Shown: in pieces, positions 1 through 6,165 of the stretch | Layout: each line of letters begins with the position of its first letter | How positions within the stretch are numbered: position 1 is the first letter of the stretch | Assembly: GCA_045538465.1 (NCBI GenBank) | Contig: JAZSRK010000160.1 | Coordinates: 1 to 13,721, forward strand | DNA length: 13,721 nt | Reading direction: 5' to 3' | From: Limiplasma sp045538465 | GTDB taxonomy: Bacteria > Bacillota > Clostridia > Christensenellales > Aristaeellaceae | The notes under the pieces: model-generated | Told to the model about the DNA's origin: nothing | Databases searched by the model: none | Seen by the model: the letters and a program-made list of their open reading frames with translations, nothing else | Position numbers and translations under genes: made by a program

Positions 1-70
1 GATAGTCTTGTACTGCTTGTAGCTTTAGCTCTGGACTGTATACCTTGTTCTTATGTGTTTTTCTTGGCAT
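1..70 (-). CDS. IS3-family transposase OrfA, N-terminal 23 residues (partial)
   Basis: The start codon is at 70-68 and the frame runs off the left edge. The visible protein begins MPRKTHKNKVYSPELKLQAV, which matches the N-terminus of IS3/IS150-type OrfA proteins, where a basic leader is followed by the Y-[ST]-P-E-[LF]-K start of the helix-turn-helix that binds the element's terminal repeats. A purine-rich Shine-Dalgarno sequence (AAGGGGG on the minus strand, 79-85) sits 8 nt before the ATG and supports this start. In this family OrfA is normally followed by an OrfB with a DDE integrase core, joined by programmed frameshifting; that part is not in the window. Family assignment rests on the short N-terminus plus the terminal repeat. 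Confidence 0.8.
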   Translation of the reverse strand, partial: MPRKTHKNKVYSPELKLQAVQDY

Positions 71-85
71 GTAAAAAGCCCCCTT

Positions 86-125
86 AGAGTAGTCTCGAAA
101 TTTTGTTTTTTCGTGTGTCTACTCT
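86..125 (-). promoter_or_regulatory. Hairpin in the leader of the left IS transposase gene
   Basis: Arms AGAGTAG (86-92) and CTACTCT (119-125) enclose a second pair CGAAA (96-100) and TTTCG (109-113). The structure overlaps the inner part of the terminal repeat and lies just upstream of the Shine-Dalgarno sequence. In several IS families such leader hairpins limit transposase translation from transcripts that enter from outside; here that role is an inference. Confidence 0.45.
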
Positions 126-140
126 ATGGGGACTATATCA
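116..140 (-). repeat. Terminal inverted repeat of the left IS
   Basis: On the minus strand this 25-bp end starts TGATATAGTCCCCAT and finishes TAGACA. It aligns without gaps with the right-hand IS end at 13583-13607, sharing the TG tip, the CCCCAT block and the TAGACA block. The TGA at the tip also serves as the in-frame stop codon of the interrupted helicase gene. Confidence 0.8.
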
Positions 141-644
141 GATCAGGCGCAGACCGCTCCATTTGATGAAGCTGACCAGCATATCGATGCTGTCGGCGGA
201 TGCGATCTCCTTCTTTAACTCAGAGAACATCTGAGGCTCGTGCACCGCACCGGTGAACAGGCTGCTCTGTGCCAGCGAGGTCTCCGGACGCTGCACATCC
301 TTTGCGGACTTGCCCAGCGCCAGCCGGGGATCCTGCTCTGCCAGCAGCGTAAGCAACTGCTGGGCGCGCTCGTCCACCGAAAGCCCTTCTGCATCCTCAT
401 CCATCACGCCGCCGGCCAGAGCGATCAGCTGATTGACCAGGTGAAGCTGCTCCGGCAGCTCTTGATGGGCATCCTGCATCCGCTCCAGCGCACGGCGAAC
501 CACCTGCGCCACATAGGCAGACAGCACGGAAGAAGCCTCTGCCTGATCAATAGCGGCAGTGGCTTTGCGCGCTTCAGGGATGGTATCCAGTTGGTCAGCC
601 AGGTTGCGGGTGATGGGGAGTTCATATATGCCGGGACGGAGCAT
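138..644 (-). CDS. DUF3427/PLD-type superfamily II helicase, N-terminal fragment, 3'-truncated by IS insertion
   Basis: About 168 residues of a much larger protein remain. The order seen is an N-terminal helical region beginning MLRPGIYELPITRNLADQL, then a linker with RPETSLAQSSLFTG, then EPQMFSELKKEIASADSIDMLVSFIKWSGLRLI. This is the characteristic run-in to the phospholipase-D-like nuclease domain of bacterial DUF3427 helicases, which are usually around 1000 residues with PLD nuclease, DEAD/DEAH motor and DUF3427 tail. The HKD-like catalytic motif and all helicase motifs lie beyond the break, so the fragment should have no enzymatic activity. The last host codon is Ile (141-143) and the stop TGA is the tip of the IS. 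I chose the start at 644 because AGGAAG (653-658) lies 8 nt upstream; an ATG at 689 has no such site. The gene follows the AlbA_2-type gene after 132 bp, probably in the same operon. Family call from memory of conserved motifs. Confidence 0.78.
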   Translation of the reverse strand: MLRPGIYELPITRNLADQLDTIPEARKATAAIDQAEASSVLSAYVAQVVRRALERMQDAHQELPEQLHLVNQLIALAGGVMDEDAEGLSVDERAQQLLTLLAEQDPRLALGKSAKDVQRPETSLAQSSLFTGAVHEPQMFSELKKEIASADSIDMLVSFIKWSGLRLI

Positions 645-700
645 TCGCGTCACTTCCTGAAAATCATGTTGTATAAACCAATCATACATTCATTACAGGC

Positions 701-733
701 ATGCGGCTAAAGCGGTGCGCTTACCTGCCGCAT
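701..733 (-). repeat. Nested inverted repeat between the AlbA_2-type gene and the helicase fragment
   Basis: The outer arms ATGCGGC (701-707) and GCCGCAT (727-733) are perfect. Inside them AAGCG (710-714) and CGCTT (718-722) form a second perfect stem with a 3-nt loop. There is no T-run after it on either strand, so it is not a classical terminator. It could be an RNA structure that protects or processes the operon mRNA. Confidence 0.5.
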
Positions 734-776
734 CTCCTGGTAGAATAAAATGCAGTTCAACCAAACGAACAAGTGA

Positions 777-2264
777 TTATTTACAAATGCTCCACTTACC
801 GTTGCGTTTACCGCCTGCACGTTCAATCCTACCGGCAGCTTTCAAACGACTTATTGCACGATTAACAGTTGACTTGGATGTACCAAGCATCTCTGCAATC
901 TGTGTAATCGTGAACGTTTGGTTCTTTACGATCGCATCAAACACCATCGTATCTATAGTACGTTTTTGCGGGTCCAAAGTGTCATCCAAAGTGTCATCCA
1001 AAGTGTCACCTTGATCCACAAACTCCGAATGCACAAAAATTGTCGTCAAGAAATACGTACGATCCTCATCCGTTTCAAACAGCGGTTCCGGCGAACCGTT
1101 GCTCTGCAGCGCCCTCCGGATCTTCTGGAAACCGGTGTTGCGACCCTCAGTCAAACGCAATTCCTTCAGAAATTCACCAATGCGGCGGTTGCGGTATCGC
1201 CTGCTGGAAACGCGATAGGTTTTCAGCCCTTCGATGCTGATGGAACGATCTGCGCCGGGATGGCTCAGGATCTCAATGCGGTCAGGCAGAACGCGCACTT
1301 CGATGGGCTCGCGCACATCGTAGCCCTTGTGGTAGACCGCATTGGACAGGGCTTCTTCGATGGCTGCGAAGGGATAGTTGAAGTAACGCCTTGCCTCTGC
1401 AACATCAGGCAGCTTGACGACTTTTTCGGTGATCACAGCATTACGGATGTACTGGAGCGCACTGCGCAGCTGCTGATGCAGCGGACCCGTGAACGTGTTC
1501 TCAATGATCCTGTCGCCGCCCAGATCGTCCGGGAACTGTACTACATCGATCTGCGCATAAGGGAAGTACTTGTGGGGTTCAAGACTGAAGAACATCAGAC
1601 CTACATTCTTGGGATGGGGATATTCCGGCAGTTCGCTGTCCAGATTCATGCTGCGGCACAGGCTGCGGAAATCCATCCGACCGACTTCTTTATACAGATC
1701 GCTATTCACTTCACGCAGATACTGCTGGATCAGGGTCAGGTTCAGCTCGTCCAGGCTTGCCTGATGATTAACACGATCATCAAATGGCACGTTATTGGCA
1801 AGGGCGTACAGATCCCGCTTTTCTTCTTCGCTGGGCTGGATGGTGTTGGCCATCTTCCGGATCCAATTGATCCGCTCATGGCAATCCTTGCTCATGTTCT
1901 TGGGAGAAGAGTAGGGGCGCATACAGCCACCCGGAGCCCAGACAACAATAAAGAACTTACCGGCATGCTCCACCACTTCGGTGATAGGCATATACTCCGG
2001 CTGGATTCTCTTGCACTTGTTGAGCATATCCTTCAGATAGCCATCCACACGTTCCTGAGGGATGCCGATCTGAGCATCCAGACCCTTCTCATGATCTCTG
2101 ATGCCGATGACCAGATAGCCGCCGCCCCAGTTATCGATATCATTGGCGAAGGCACAAATGGTCTTGAGAGAAGCTTCGGGATCCCAAGTTTCTTTGAACT
2201 CGATCCGCGCCCACTCTACCACTTCGCCGGATAGCAGTGTCTGGATATTAGTCGGAATTGCCAT
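777..2264 (-). CDS. AlbA_2 domain / HATPase_c_4 protein with C-terminal winged HTH (RecG-like putative transcriptional regulator family)
   Basis: 495 residues. Residues about 15-135 form an AlbA_2 (Schlafen-AlbA, formerly AAA_4) domain with the conserved run EFKET then AFANDIDNWGGGYLVIGIRD. Residues about 296-385 are a HATPase_c_4 region, with an N-box-like EEALSNAVYHKGY (304-316) and a G-box-like LTEGRNTGF (371-379). Residues about 450-490 are a winged helix-turn-helix (ITQIAEMLGTSKSTVNRAISRLKAAGRIER). Before it lies an acidic repeat linker (DTLD three times, 420-431). Proteins of this layout are cytoplasmic nucleic-acid-binding ATPases, often labelled transcriptional regulators and often found in accessory and defence islands; the substrate is not established. 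The start at 2264 has GGAGGTGA close upstream and overlaps the end of the preceding HTH gene by 17 bp, which suggests translational coupling. It looks intact. Confidence 0.88.
   Translation of the reverse strand: MAIPTNIQTLLSGEVVEWARIEFKETWDPEASLKTICAFANDIDNWGGGYLVIGIRDHEKGLDAQIGIPQERVDGYLKDMLNKCKRIQPEYMPITEVVEHAGKFFIVVWAPGGCMRPYSSPKNMSKDCHERINWIRKMANTIQPSEEEKRDLYALANNVPFDDRVNHQASLDELNLTLIQQYLREVNSDLYKEVGRMDFRSLCRSMNLDSELPEYPHPKNVGLMFFSLEPHKYFPYAQIDVVQFPDDLGGDRIIENTFTGPLHQQLRSALQYIRNAVITEKVVKLPDVAEARRYFNYPFAAIEEALSNAVYHKGYDVREPIEVRVLPDRIEILSHPGADRSISIEGLKTYRVSSRRYRNRRIGEFLKELRLTEGRNTGFQKIRRALQSNGSPEPLFETDEDRTYFLTTIFVHSEFVDQGDTLDDTLDDTLDPQKRTIDTMVFDAIVKNQTFTITQIAEMLGTSKSTVNRAISRLKAAGRIERAGGKRNGKWSICK
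973..1008 (-). repeat. 12-bp tandem repeat, three perfect copies, inside the AlbA_2-type gene
   Basis: The unit TCCAAAGTGTCA is repeated three times head to tail on the plus strand (973-984, 985-996, 997-1008). On the coding strand it gives three DTLD units in the linker between the ATPase region and the winged HTH. The unit length is a multiple of three, so copy number can change without breaking the frame. Confidence 0.9.
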
Positions 2265-2466
2265 TTGTGCTCACCTCCTGCTTTGCTTTGATATATCTGC
2301 CGCTCTTGATACGGGCATCGGCGGGCTTTGTTGCTCCCTCCGGAATCAGCCAGGTGTTGCCGGCTTTCTGCACATCCGGGATGCGTCCCTCTGCACAGAG
2401 AATGCCCACACGGCGGGCAGAAAGATCCCAGAGTTTGCCTATTTCGGTAGTGGTCAGGTATTTCAT
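2248..2466 (-). CDS. Small helix-turn-helix DNA-binding protein (MerR/excisionase-like fold)
   Basis: 72 residues. The N-terminus MKYLTTTEIGKLWDLSARRV is a typical helix-turn-helix of the small MerR/excisionase-like type: [LY]-x-T-x-x-[EI]-x-x-x-W-x-[LI]-S-x-R-R-V followed by GRIPDVQKAGNTWLIPEGATKPADAR, the 'recognise, then wing' pattern with a conserved Trp-Leu-Ile-Pro. Such proteins are common in Clostridia as small regulators in front of accessory gene clusters. The start at 2466 has GAGGTGA a few bases upstream. It is the first gene after the promoter at 2496-2524, and its 3' end overlaps the AlbA_2-type gene by 17 bp, so it is the likely local regulator of this operon. Its DNA target is unknown. 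Confidence 0.82.
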   Translation of the reverse strand: MKYLTTTEIGKLWDLSARRVGILCAEGRIPDVQKAGNTWLIPEGATKPADARIKSGRYIKAKQEVSTNGNSD

Positions 2467-2495
2467 GGTCGTTCACCTCGGATTTCGCTGGTTAT

Positions 2496-2524
2496 ATTAT
2501 ATTCATTTAGCGGAATAATATCAA
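2496..2524 (-). promoter_or_regulatory. Sigma-70 type promoter for the HTH / AlbA_2 / helicase operon
   Basis: On the minus strand TTGATA (2524-2519) is separated by exactly 17 nt from a perfect TATAAT (2501-2496). The expected transcription start is near 2489, about 20 nt before the HTH start codon, leaving room for its Shine-Dalgarno sequence only. No other promoter of this quality lies between this and the helicase fragment. Confidence 0.75.
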
Positions 2525-2562
2525 TATCTTTTTGGGATGGGGATTCCACAGTTGGCCAGAAA

Positions 2563-2603
2563 ATTTAGTCAAGTACGATTGACCAAATCGTACTTGACTA
2601 AAT
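2563..2603. repeat. Perfect 18-bp inverted repeat with 5-nt loop, upstream of the operon promoter
   Basis: Left arm ATTTAGTCAAGTACGATT (2563-2580), spacer GACCA (2581-2585), and an exactly complementary right arm (2586-2603). There is no T-run on either side, so it is not a standard terminator. It lies about 40 bp upstream of the -35 box at 2519-2524, where it might be an operator for a dimeric regulator such as the adjacent HTH protein, or it may be part of a structured transcript. The role is undetermined. Confidence 0.7.
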
Positions 2604-2630
2604 AACTGAGCACCCACCAGCTCAACACCC

Positions 2631-2655
2631 AACTATTCGAATTTTTCGAGTAGTT
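2631..2655. repeat. Imperfect 11-bp inverted repeat (second of three)
   Basis: AACTATTCGAA (2631-2641) and TTCGAGTAGTT (2645-2655) pair around a 3-nt TTT loop. The only non-Watson-Crick position is a T-G pair that would be a wobble in a plus-strand RNA and an A-C mismatch in a minus-strand RNA. It sits between the 18-bp repeat and the terminator palindrome. Confidence 0.55.
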
Positions 2656-2673
2656 CAACTCTCCACCCGATGC

Positions 2674-2702
2674 AAAAACGAGCTTGTGTACACAAGCTCG
2701 TT
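2674..2702 (-). terminator. Rho-independent terminator of the STAND NTPase gene
   Basis: A perfect 26-bp palindrome lies at 2677-2702, with the minus-strand stem AACGAGCTTG / CAAGCTCGTT closing a TGTACA loop. On the minus strand it continues into a T-run (complement of the A-run at 2674-2678). It begins 17 bp after the stop codon of the gene ending at 2720, the right place and direction to end that transcript. Confidence 0.75.
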
Positions 2703-2719
2703 CAAGCCTCGAACCCTAC

Positions 2720-5518
2720 CTATTCCTCGATTTCATTTTCCCCGTACGAAAATTGAATCAAAAGCTCATCCAACTTACTTAATTGTTCTTCCCGAGAACG
2801 ATAGAAACCATGAGGACAATTGACGCAAATATCTGGTAAAGCAGTACGTTCAGTCTGCTTTTCCAAATTGTAATTGCTACACTCACGAACAATTTCACCG
2901 TTGATGATCTCGTAATGCTTAGAAACAGCATTGTTATAGCCGGTTTCAGGATGAAAGCGTTGAGTGAATGCAAAGAATTTGAAATGATGGCTCTGCACAT
3001 ATTTTTCATACACATCTTTGCGCATATATACAGTCCTGCTCACTCTGCTTGTATAGTATGAGGATTTCATATTATTGCAATAGATAATCACCTCGTTATT
3101 TACATTAACCCAAACCATGCGTTTTGAGTCAAGCACAAGCTCCAAATCAGCTATCAACTTTGCAGGCGGCACCACCAGTTCTGTTTCAGCCAATTTATCA
3201 AATGTTGTAGAACCTAAAGATGGTATTTGTTTGCACAGCCATGGCCTCTCGTCGCAACTTGCATACATTGACAATGGACCCTCATATTGATCCAATTCAA
3301 TTGTTAAGTATCGATCATTTTCATCGCCCTGAAGTCCAACATCTTCTGATACGCAACACCAAATGATACTCTCATCAACCCATTCAGTATGGTGGAGACC
3401 ATCGTCCTTACGATACCTGATTCGACCAGCAATCATCACCCATTCATGATCATACAGTTTATTAGGCGCTATTAGCGAAAGCAAATTCTTCCGAGCAAGA
3501 TCAACATCATTAGCCCAAGCAATATCCTTGGCGGGAGGCAAAACCACTTTCGCAGCCACTATATCGTCCAACCCATCGATCTCACTACGATAATTCGGTA
3601 TAGGACTTGTCAGCGGCAAAGCCTCGGAATATCCCATTGGATCATACACTTCATATCCCAGGCACAATTGGGTATTATTGTTTGTGCCAAACTGATTCGA
3701 AAAATAATTACACATAAAGCTCCCGAGAGTTCTATCAATAGCAACATCCAAGCATTTTCTTACCAATGTGGAGGCACCGGTATCTTGATAAACATAATGG
3801 CCATCTCGTTTTTTTGCCGAGTATTGATCCAGCATTTCCCCAGCAACCTTTGAAAATGATCTGAAGAAGCTGACACCGCTCAACTTGCAATTGCGATACT
3901 CCTTATCAAACATTTCTTCAACCTTTTCATCAAAACACATTGAGCCACAACATGCGCTCGATGAATTAACGCATTTGAAATGCTGATTTAGCAGATCGTT
4001 CCATGCTTGGATTTCTTCTTTGTCAACATCCAGAAAACATCTATACATTTCCACACGTTCATTATGCCAATATCTAAAGGGTAAAAACGAAGATTCCACT
4101 AAATCAAAATGCCGAATCACATGTTCTACTTCATCAGAAGCAACAAACTCATCGTTGCGGACATTGTGTTTATCCCAATGTATATAACAATATGGATCTC
4201 CATAGTATTCAGCAATGCGTTTTATGCTTCGTGCAGAAAGAAAGAATGGATCATCAATAAGACTTTGAAAAAAGGTATTGATCACCGTTTTGTCTTTGAT
4301 ATTGCTCTTTGTCAAAACAAACACTATTGTTTCTTTGATATAGTCATCAACAATATCGGGAAAGACATTTATCAATTTTGTCTGATACTCCTCACTGTCA
4401 CAAACGATATCAAACATAAGTTTTGTGGCGAGATTGCGAATGTCAGAATTAGGTGCTGCGCTGCTCCACAATGCAAACCAGAAAGCTTCTTCAACTCTTT
4501 GAACAGTAGATGAGATTGCATTGAGAGAATATAGAATGTTTTTCAGGCGGTTCATAACACCATCAAGAAAATGGGTTCCCTCGAGTTCGTGTGACAATTT
4601 TTTCTGTTCGGCTTTTTTAGAAAGGAATACACTATTCAGATACCGTTCAAATATATAGGTGACTGTCGTTATGTTGTTAGTTCCGGTGTCCATATCCCGT
4701 TCAGAGAGTTTAGGACTTCTCAATACTTCTTTCAATGTTGTTAACAAAAGAGCATTGTTCGAATACAAGATATCTTCATACAGATGAATATCAACAAGTT
4801 CTTGCTGCGCCAAACAATCCAAGGCCGATTCAAATGATACCCCAGGAAATACATATTCTCTTTCTGCGAGTTCTTGATACTGTGTAAGAATTGCATGTTC
4901 CATTTTATGGGTTCGGTATGTAATAATAATGCGGCAGCCACGACTGGCTTTTAGTTTCATCAGCATGGGGATTAATGCTTTTTGCGCATCTGTTGACATT
5001 TCATTAACCGCATCAATGACCAGAACAAACCGACTCATTGCAGCAATTTGCTCAACCTCAATGTCATCAATGCTATTTTTGAATTTTCCATAGAAACAAA
5101 GATGCGGTATTTCTTTTTCTTCCAGTTTTTCTTCCAATCGCATAACAAAATAGCTCTTGCCAATACCACCCTCTCCAGCGATTAAACAAAAGCGATGCAA
5201 CGCCATCGTTTTCTTAACAATCTCCAAGCTAAGTCCATGCCAGTCCGGTTGAACTTTTCTTATGGTTTCTATTTTTGTTTTTAGCATGTCCAAAAAAGTC
5301 TCTTGATCTGTTATATAGGGATCATATGTCGCATAATATTGCTTCAGATCATGGACATACTTTTCACTTTCTTTCGTCTCACGAACATGATGAAATGTTG
5401 GCAATTTTCCCATAAAGCTATCCATAATATCCTGTTCTTGCCAGTCAAACATCATATCGGGATGGCAAATGCTATGCATATGATCTCTCTGCGCTTTGTT
5501 AAGCTTAATATAGTCCAT
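2720..5518 (-). CDS. STAND/NACHT-like P-loop NTPase, effector and sensor domains not recognised
   Basis: 932 residues. A P-loop module spans about residues 105-300: Walker A GEGGIGKS (115-122), Walker B-like FVLVIDAVNE (164-173, Asp169 and Glu173), then CRIIITYRT (195-203) in the sensor-1 position with an Arg. This set is typical of STAND/NACHT NTPases, signalling ATPases that oligomerise on a trigger and in bacteria often act in abortive phage defence. Residues 1-100 show no nuclease, TIR, protease or membrane segment that I recognise. The long C-terminal part (300-932) would be the sensor by analogy; it has no obvious TPR, LRR or WD repeats but holds Cys-rich patches, including SSSACCGSMCF and CVNC near the end. 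The start at 5518 has GGAGG (5525-5529) 6 nt upstream; a TTG at 5533 is unlikely because it overlaps that site. The gene is visibly richer in A+T than the genes either side, suggesting separate acquisition. It has its own promoter and terminator. Confidence 0.82.
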   Translation of the reverse strand: MDYIKLNKAQRDHMHSICHPDMMFDWQEQDIMDSFMGKLPTFHHVRETKESEKYVHDLKQYYATYDPYITDQETFLDMLKTKIETIRKVQPDWHGLSLEIVKKTMALHRFCLIAGEGGIGKSYFVMRLEEKLEEKEIPHLCFYGKFKNSIDDIEVEQIAAMSRFVLVIDAVNEMSTDAQKALIPMLMKLKASRGCRIIITYRTHKMEHAILTQYQELAEREYVFPGVSFESALDCLAQQELVDIHLYEDILYSNNALLLTTLKEVLRSPKLSERDMDTGTNNITTVTYIFERYLNSVFLSKKAEQKKLSHELEGTHFLDGVMNRLKNILYSLNAISSTVQRVEEAFWFALWSSAAPNSDIRNLATKLMFDIVCDSEEYQTKLINVFPDIVDDYIKETIVFVLTKSNIKDKTVINTFFQSLIDDPFFLSARSIKRIAEYYGDPYCYIHWDKHNVRNDEFVASDEVEHVIRHFDLVESSFLPFRYWHNERVEMYRCFLDVDKEEIQAWNDLLNQHFKCVNSSSACCGSMCFDEKVEEMFDKEYRNCKLSGVSFFRSFSKVAGEMLDQYSAKKRDGHYVYQDTGASTLVRKCLDVAIDRTLGSFMCNYFSNQFGTNNNTQLCLGYEVYDPMGYSEALPLTSPIPNYRSEIDGLDDIVAAKVVLPPAKDIAWANDVDLARKNLLSLIAPNKLYDHEWVMIAGRIRYRKDDGLHHTEWVDESIIWCCVSEDVGLQGDENDRYLTIELDQYEGPLSMYASCDERPWLCKQIPSLGSTTFDKLAETELVVPPAKLIADLELVLDSKRMVWVNVNNEVIIYCNNMKSSYYTSRVSRTVYMRKDVYEKYVQSHHFKFFAFTQRFHPETGYNNAVSKHYEIINGEIVRECSNYNLEKQTERTALPDICVNCPHGFYRSREEQLSKLDELLIQFSYGENEIEE

Positions 5519-5571
5519 GCCTGTCCTCCGCAAAATATACTGTGATCGAGCGCTAATCAGACTCTTAATTC

Positions 5572-5599
5572 ATTATATCACATCTGTTTGATTTGTCAG
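5572..5599 (-). promoter_or_regulatory. Sigma-70 type promoter for the STAND NTPase gene
   Basis: On the minus strand CTGACA (5599-5594) is followed after 16 nt by a perfect TATAAT (5577-5572). Transcription would start near 5565, about 45 nt before the start codon at 5518. The leader between them has no strong structure that I can see. Confidence 0.65.
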
Positions 5600-6011
5600 T
5601 CAGACCATTTATTCGTGTGTTTTCCATTGTAACACAACATTCATCATCAAAATAGCAATCACCATATGCCATTTACAGAGATCCGTACGTTCATTCACTA
5701 CAACTGCACAGCTTCGTCTGCTCATAACCCCAATCATGAAAAAAGTTGTGCAACCCGAATCCCATCCGGTACGATCATCAGCTGGCACCACCACAAAATC
5801 GAGCCATCTGCCACTAAAGAAATCAATCTTGTATACAGAGACCCCCTCTGGATAAATCATCAAATCTGTGCTATAATACATCCAAGCCACCCGGAAAACC
5901 GCAATATCTCTTACTTGTGATAGCCCGGTGGTGATAGATTTTTGATAGCAAAAGTCTGTACAGACCCTGTGTTCAGGATCATCTGACTCAGATTTTCCCA
6001 CGAGGAATCAC

Positions 6012-6039
6012 AAAACCTAAACAAAAATGTTTGGGTTTT
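6012..6039 (+). repeat. A/T-rich hairpin ending in TTTT
   Basis: AAAACCTAAAC (6012-6022) pairs with GTTTGGGTTTT (6029-6039) around a 6-nt loop. The single imperfect position is a wobble pair on the plus strand. It precedes the stronger terminator-like hairpin at 6073-6108 by about 35 bp. Confidence 0.45.
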
Positions 6040-6072
6040 GGGTTGATCCGACGAGTGGGAATAAAGCAAATT

Positions 6073-6118
6073 ATCCCGCAACCCTGTATTTTCAATGGGT
6101 TGCGGGATTTTTCTTTAC
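6073..6118 (+). terminator. Strong rho-independent terminator shape, possibly bidirectional
   Basis: A perfect 12-bp stem, ATCCCGCAACCC (6073-6084) and GGGTTGCGGGAT (6097-6108), has a 12-nt loop and is followed on the plus strand by TTTTTCTTTACTTTT. Its best T-tract faces rightwards although no convincing plus-strand gene lies to its left. On the minus strand the tail is AATTTGCTTTATT, weaker but usable, so it may end transcription of the adhesin gene whose stop is about 65 bp away. Confidence 0.7.
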
Positions 6119-6138
6119 TTTTCCGACGACCTGAATGT

Positions 6139-6165
6139 CCCGAGCAAGCCAAAAGCTTACTCGGG
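6139..6165 (-). terminator. Hairpin just after the adhesin gene
   Basis: On the minus strand CCCGAGTAAGC and GCTTGCTCGGG pair over 11 positions (one T-G wobble) around a 5-nt loop. It lies 9 bp past the adhesin stop codon. No T-run follows, so it is either a weak terminator or an mRNA 3'-end stabiliser acting with the hairpin at 6073-6108. Confidence 0.5.

Larger units (their letters stand above)
1..140 (-). mobile_element. IS3-family insertion sequence, 5' end (continues off the left edge)
   Basis: The element's left tip lies at position 140 and it reads leftwards out of the window. It shows a 25-bp terminal inverted repeat (116-140) beginning TG and ending TAGACA, a short leader with a hairpin, a Shine-Dalgarno sequence and the start of an OrfA-like transposase. 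The terminal repeat shares CCCCAT at positions 10-15 and TAGACA at 20-25 with the repeat of the other IS at 13583, the pattern of the IS150-like branch of the IS3 family. The insertion lies inside a helicase gene. The other end and the target duplication are outside the window. Confidence 0.85.

Noticed and set aside
645..689. Helicase start at the upstream ATG (689)
   Set aside because: There is a stop codon immediately before it and no ribosome binding site, whereas the ATG at 644 has AGGAAG at 8 nt and begins at the conserved MLRPGIYE.
973..1008. CRISPR array
   Set aside because: The three 12-bp copies are directly adjacent with no spacers and are in frame inside a conserved gene.
918..2234. 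Plus-strand frame of 438 codons opposite the AlbA_2-type gene
   Set aside because: The minus-strand gene has clear domains, a good start and an operon context; the antisense frame shows no motif.
2563..2702. Retron-like non-coding RNA
   Set aside because: There are several hairpins but no reverse transcriptase gene in the window and no recognisable msr/msd arrangement.
5609..6001. Minus-strand ORF of 130 codons
   Set aside because: GTG start without Shine-Dalgarno sequence, odd Cys/Met/Trp-rich composition, no known family, and the opposite strand is also open. It is kept only as a possible remnant in the intergenic entry.
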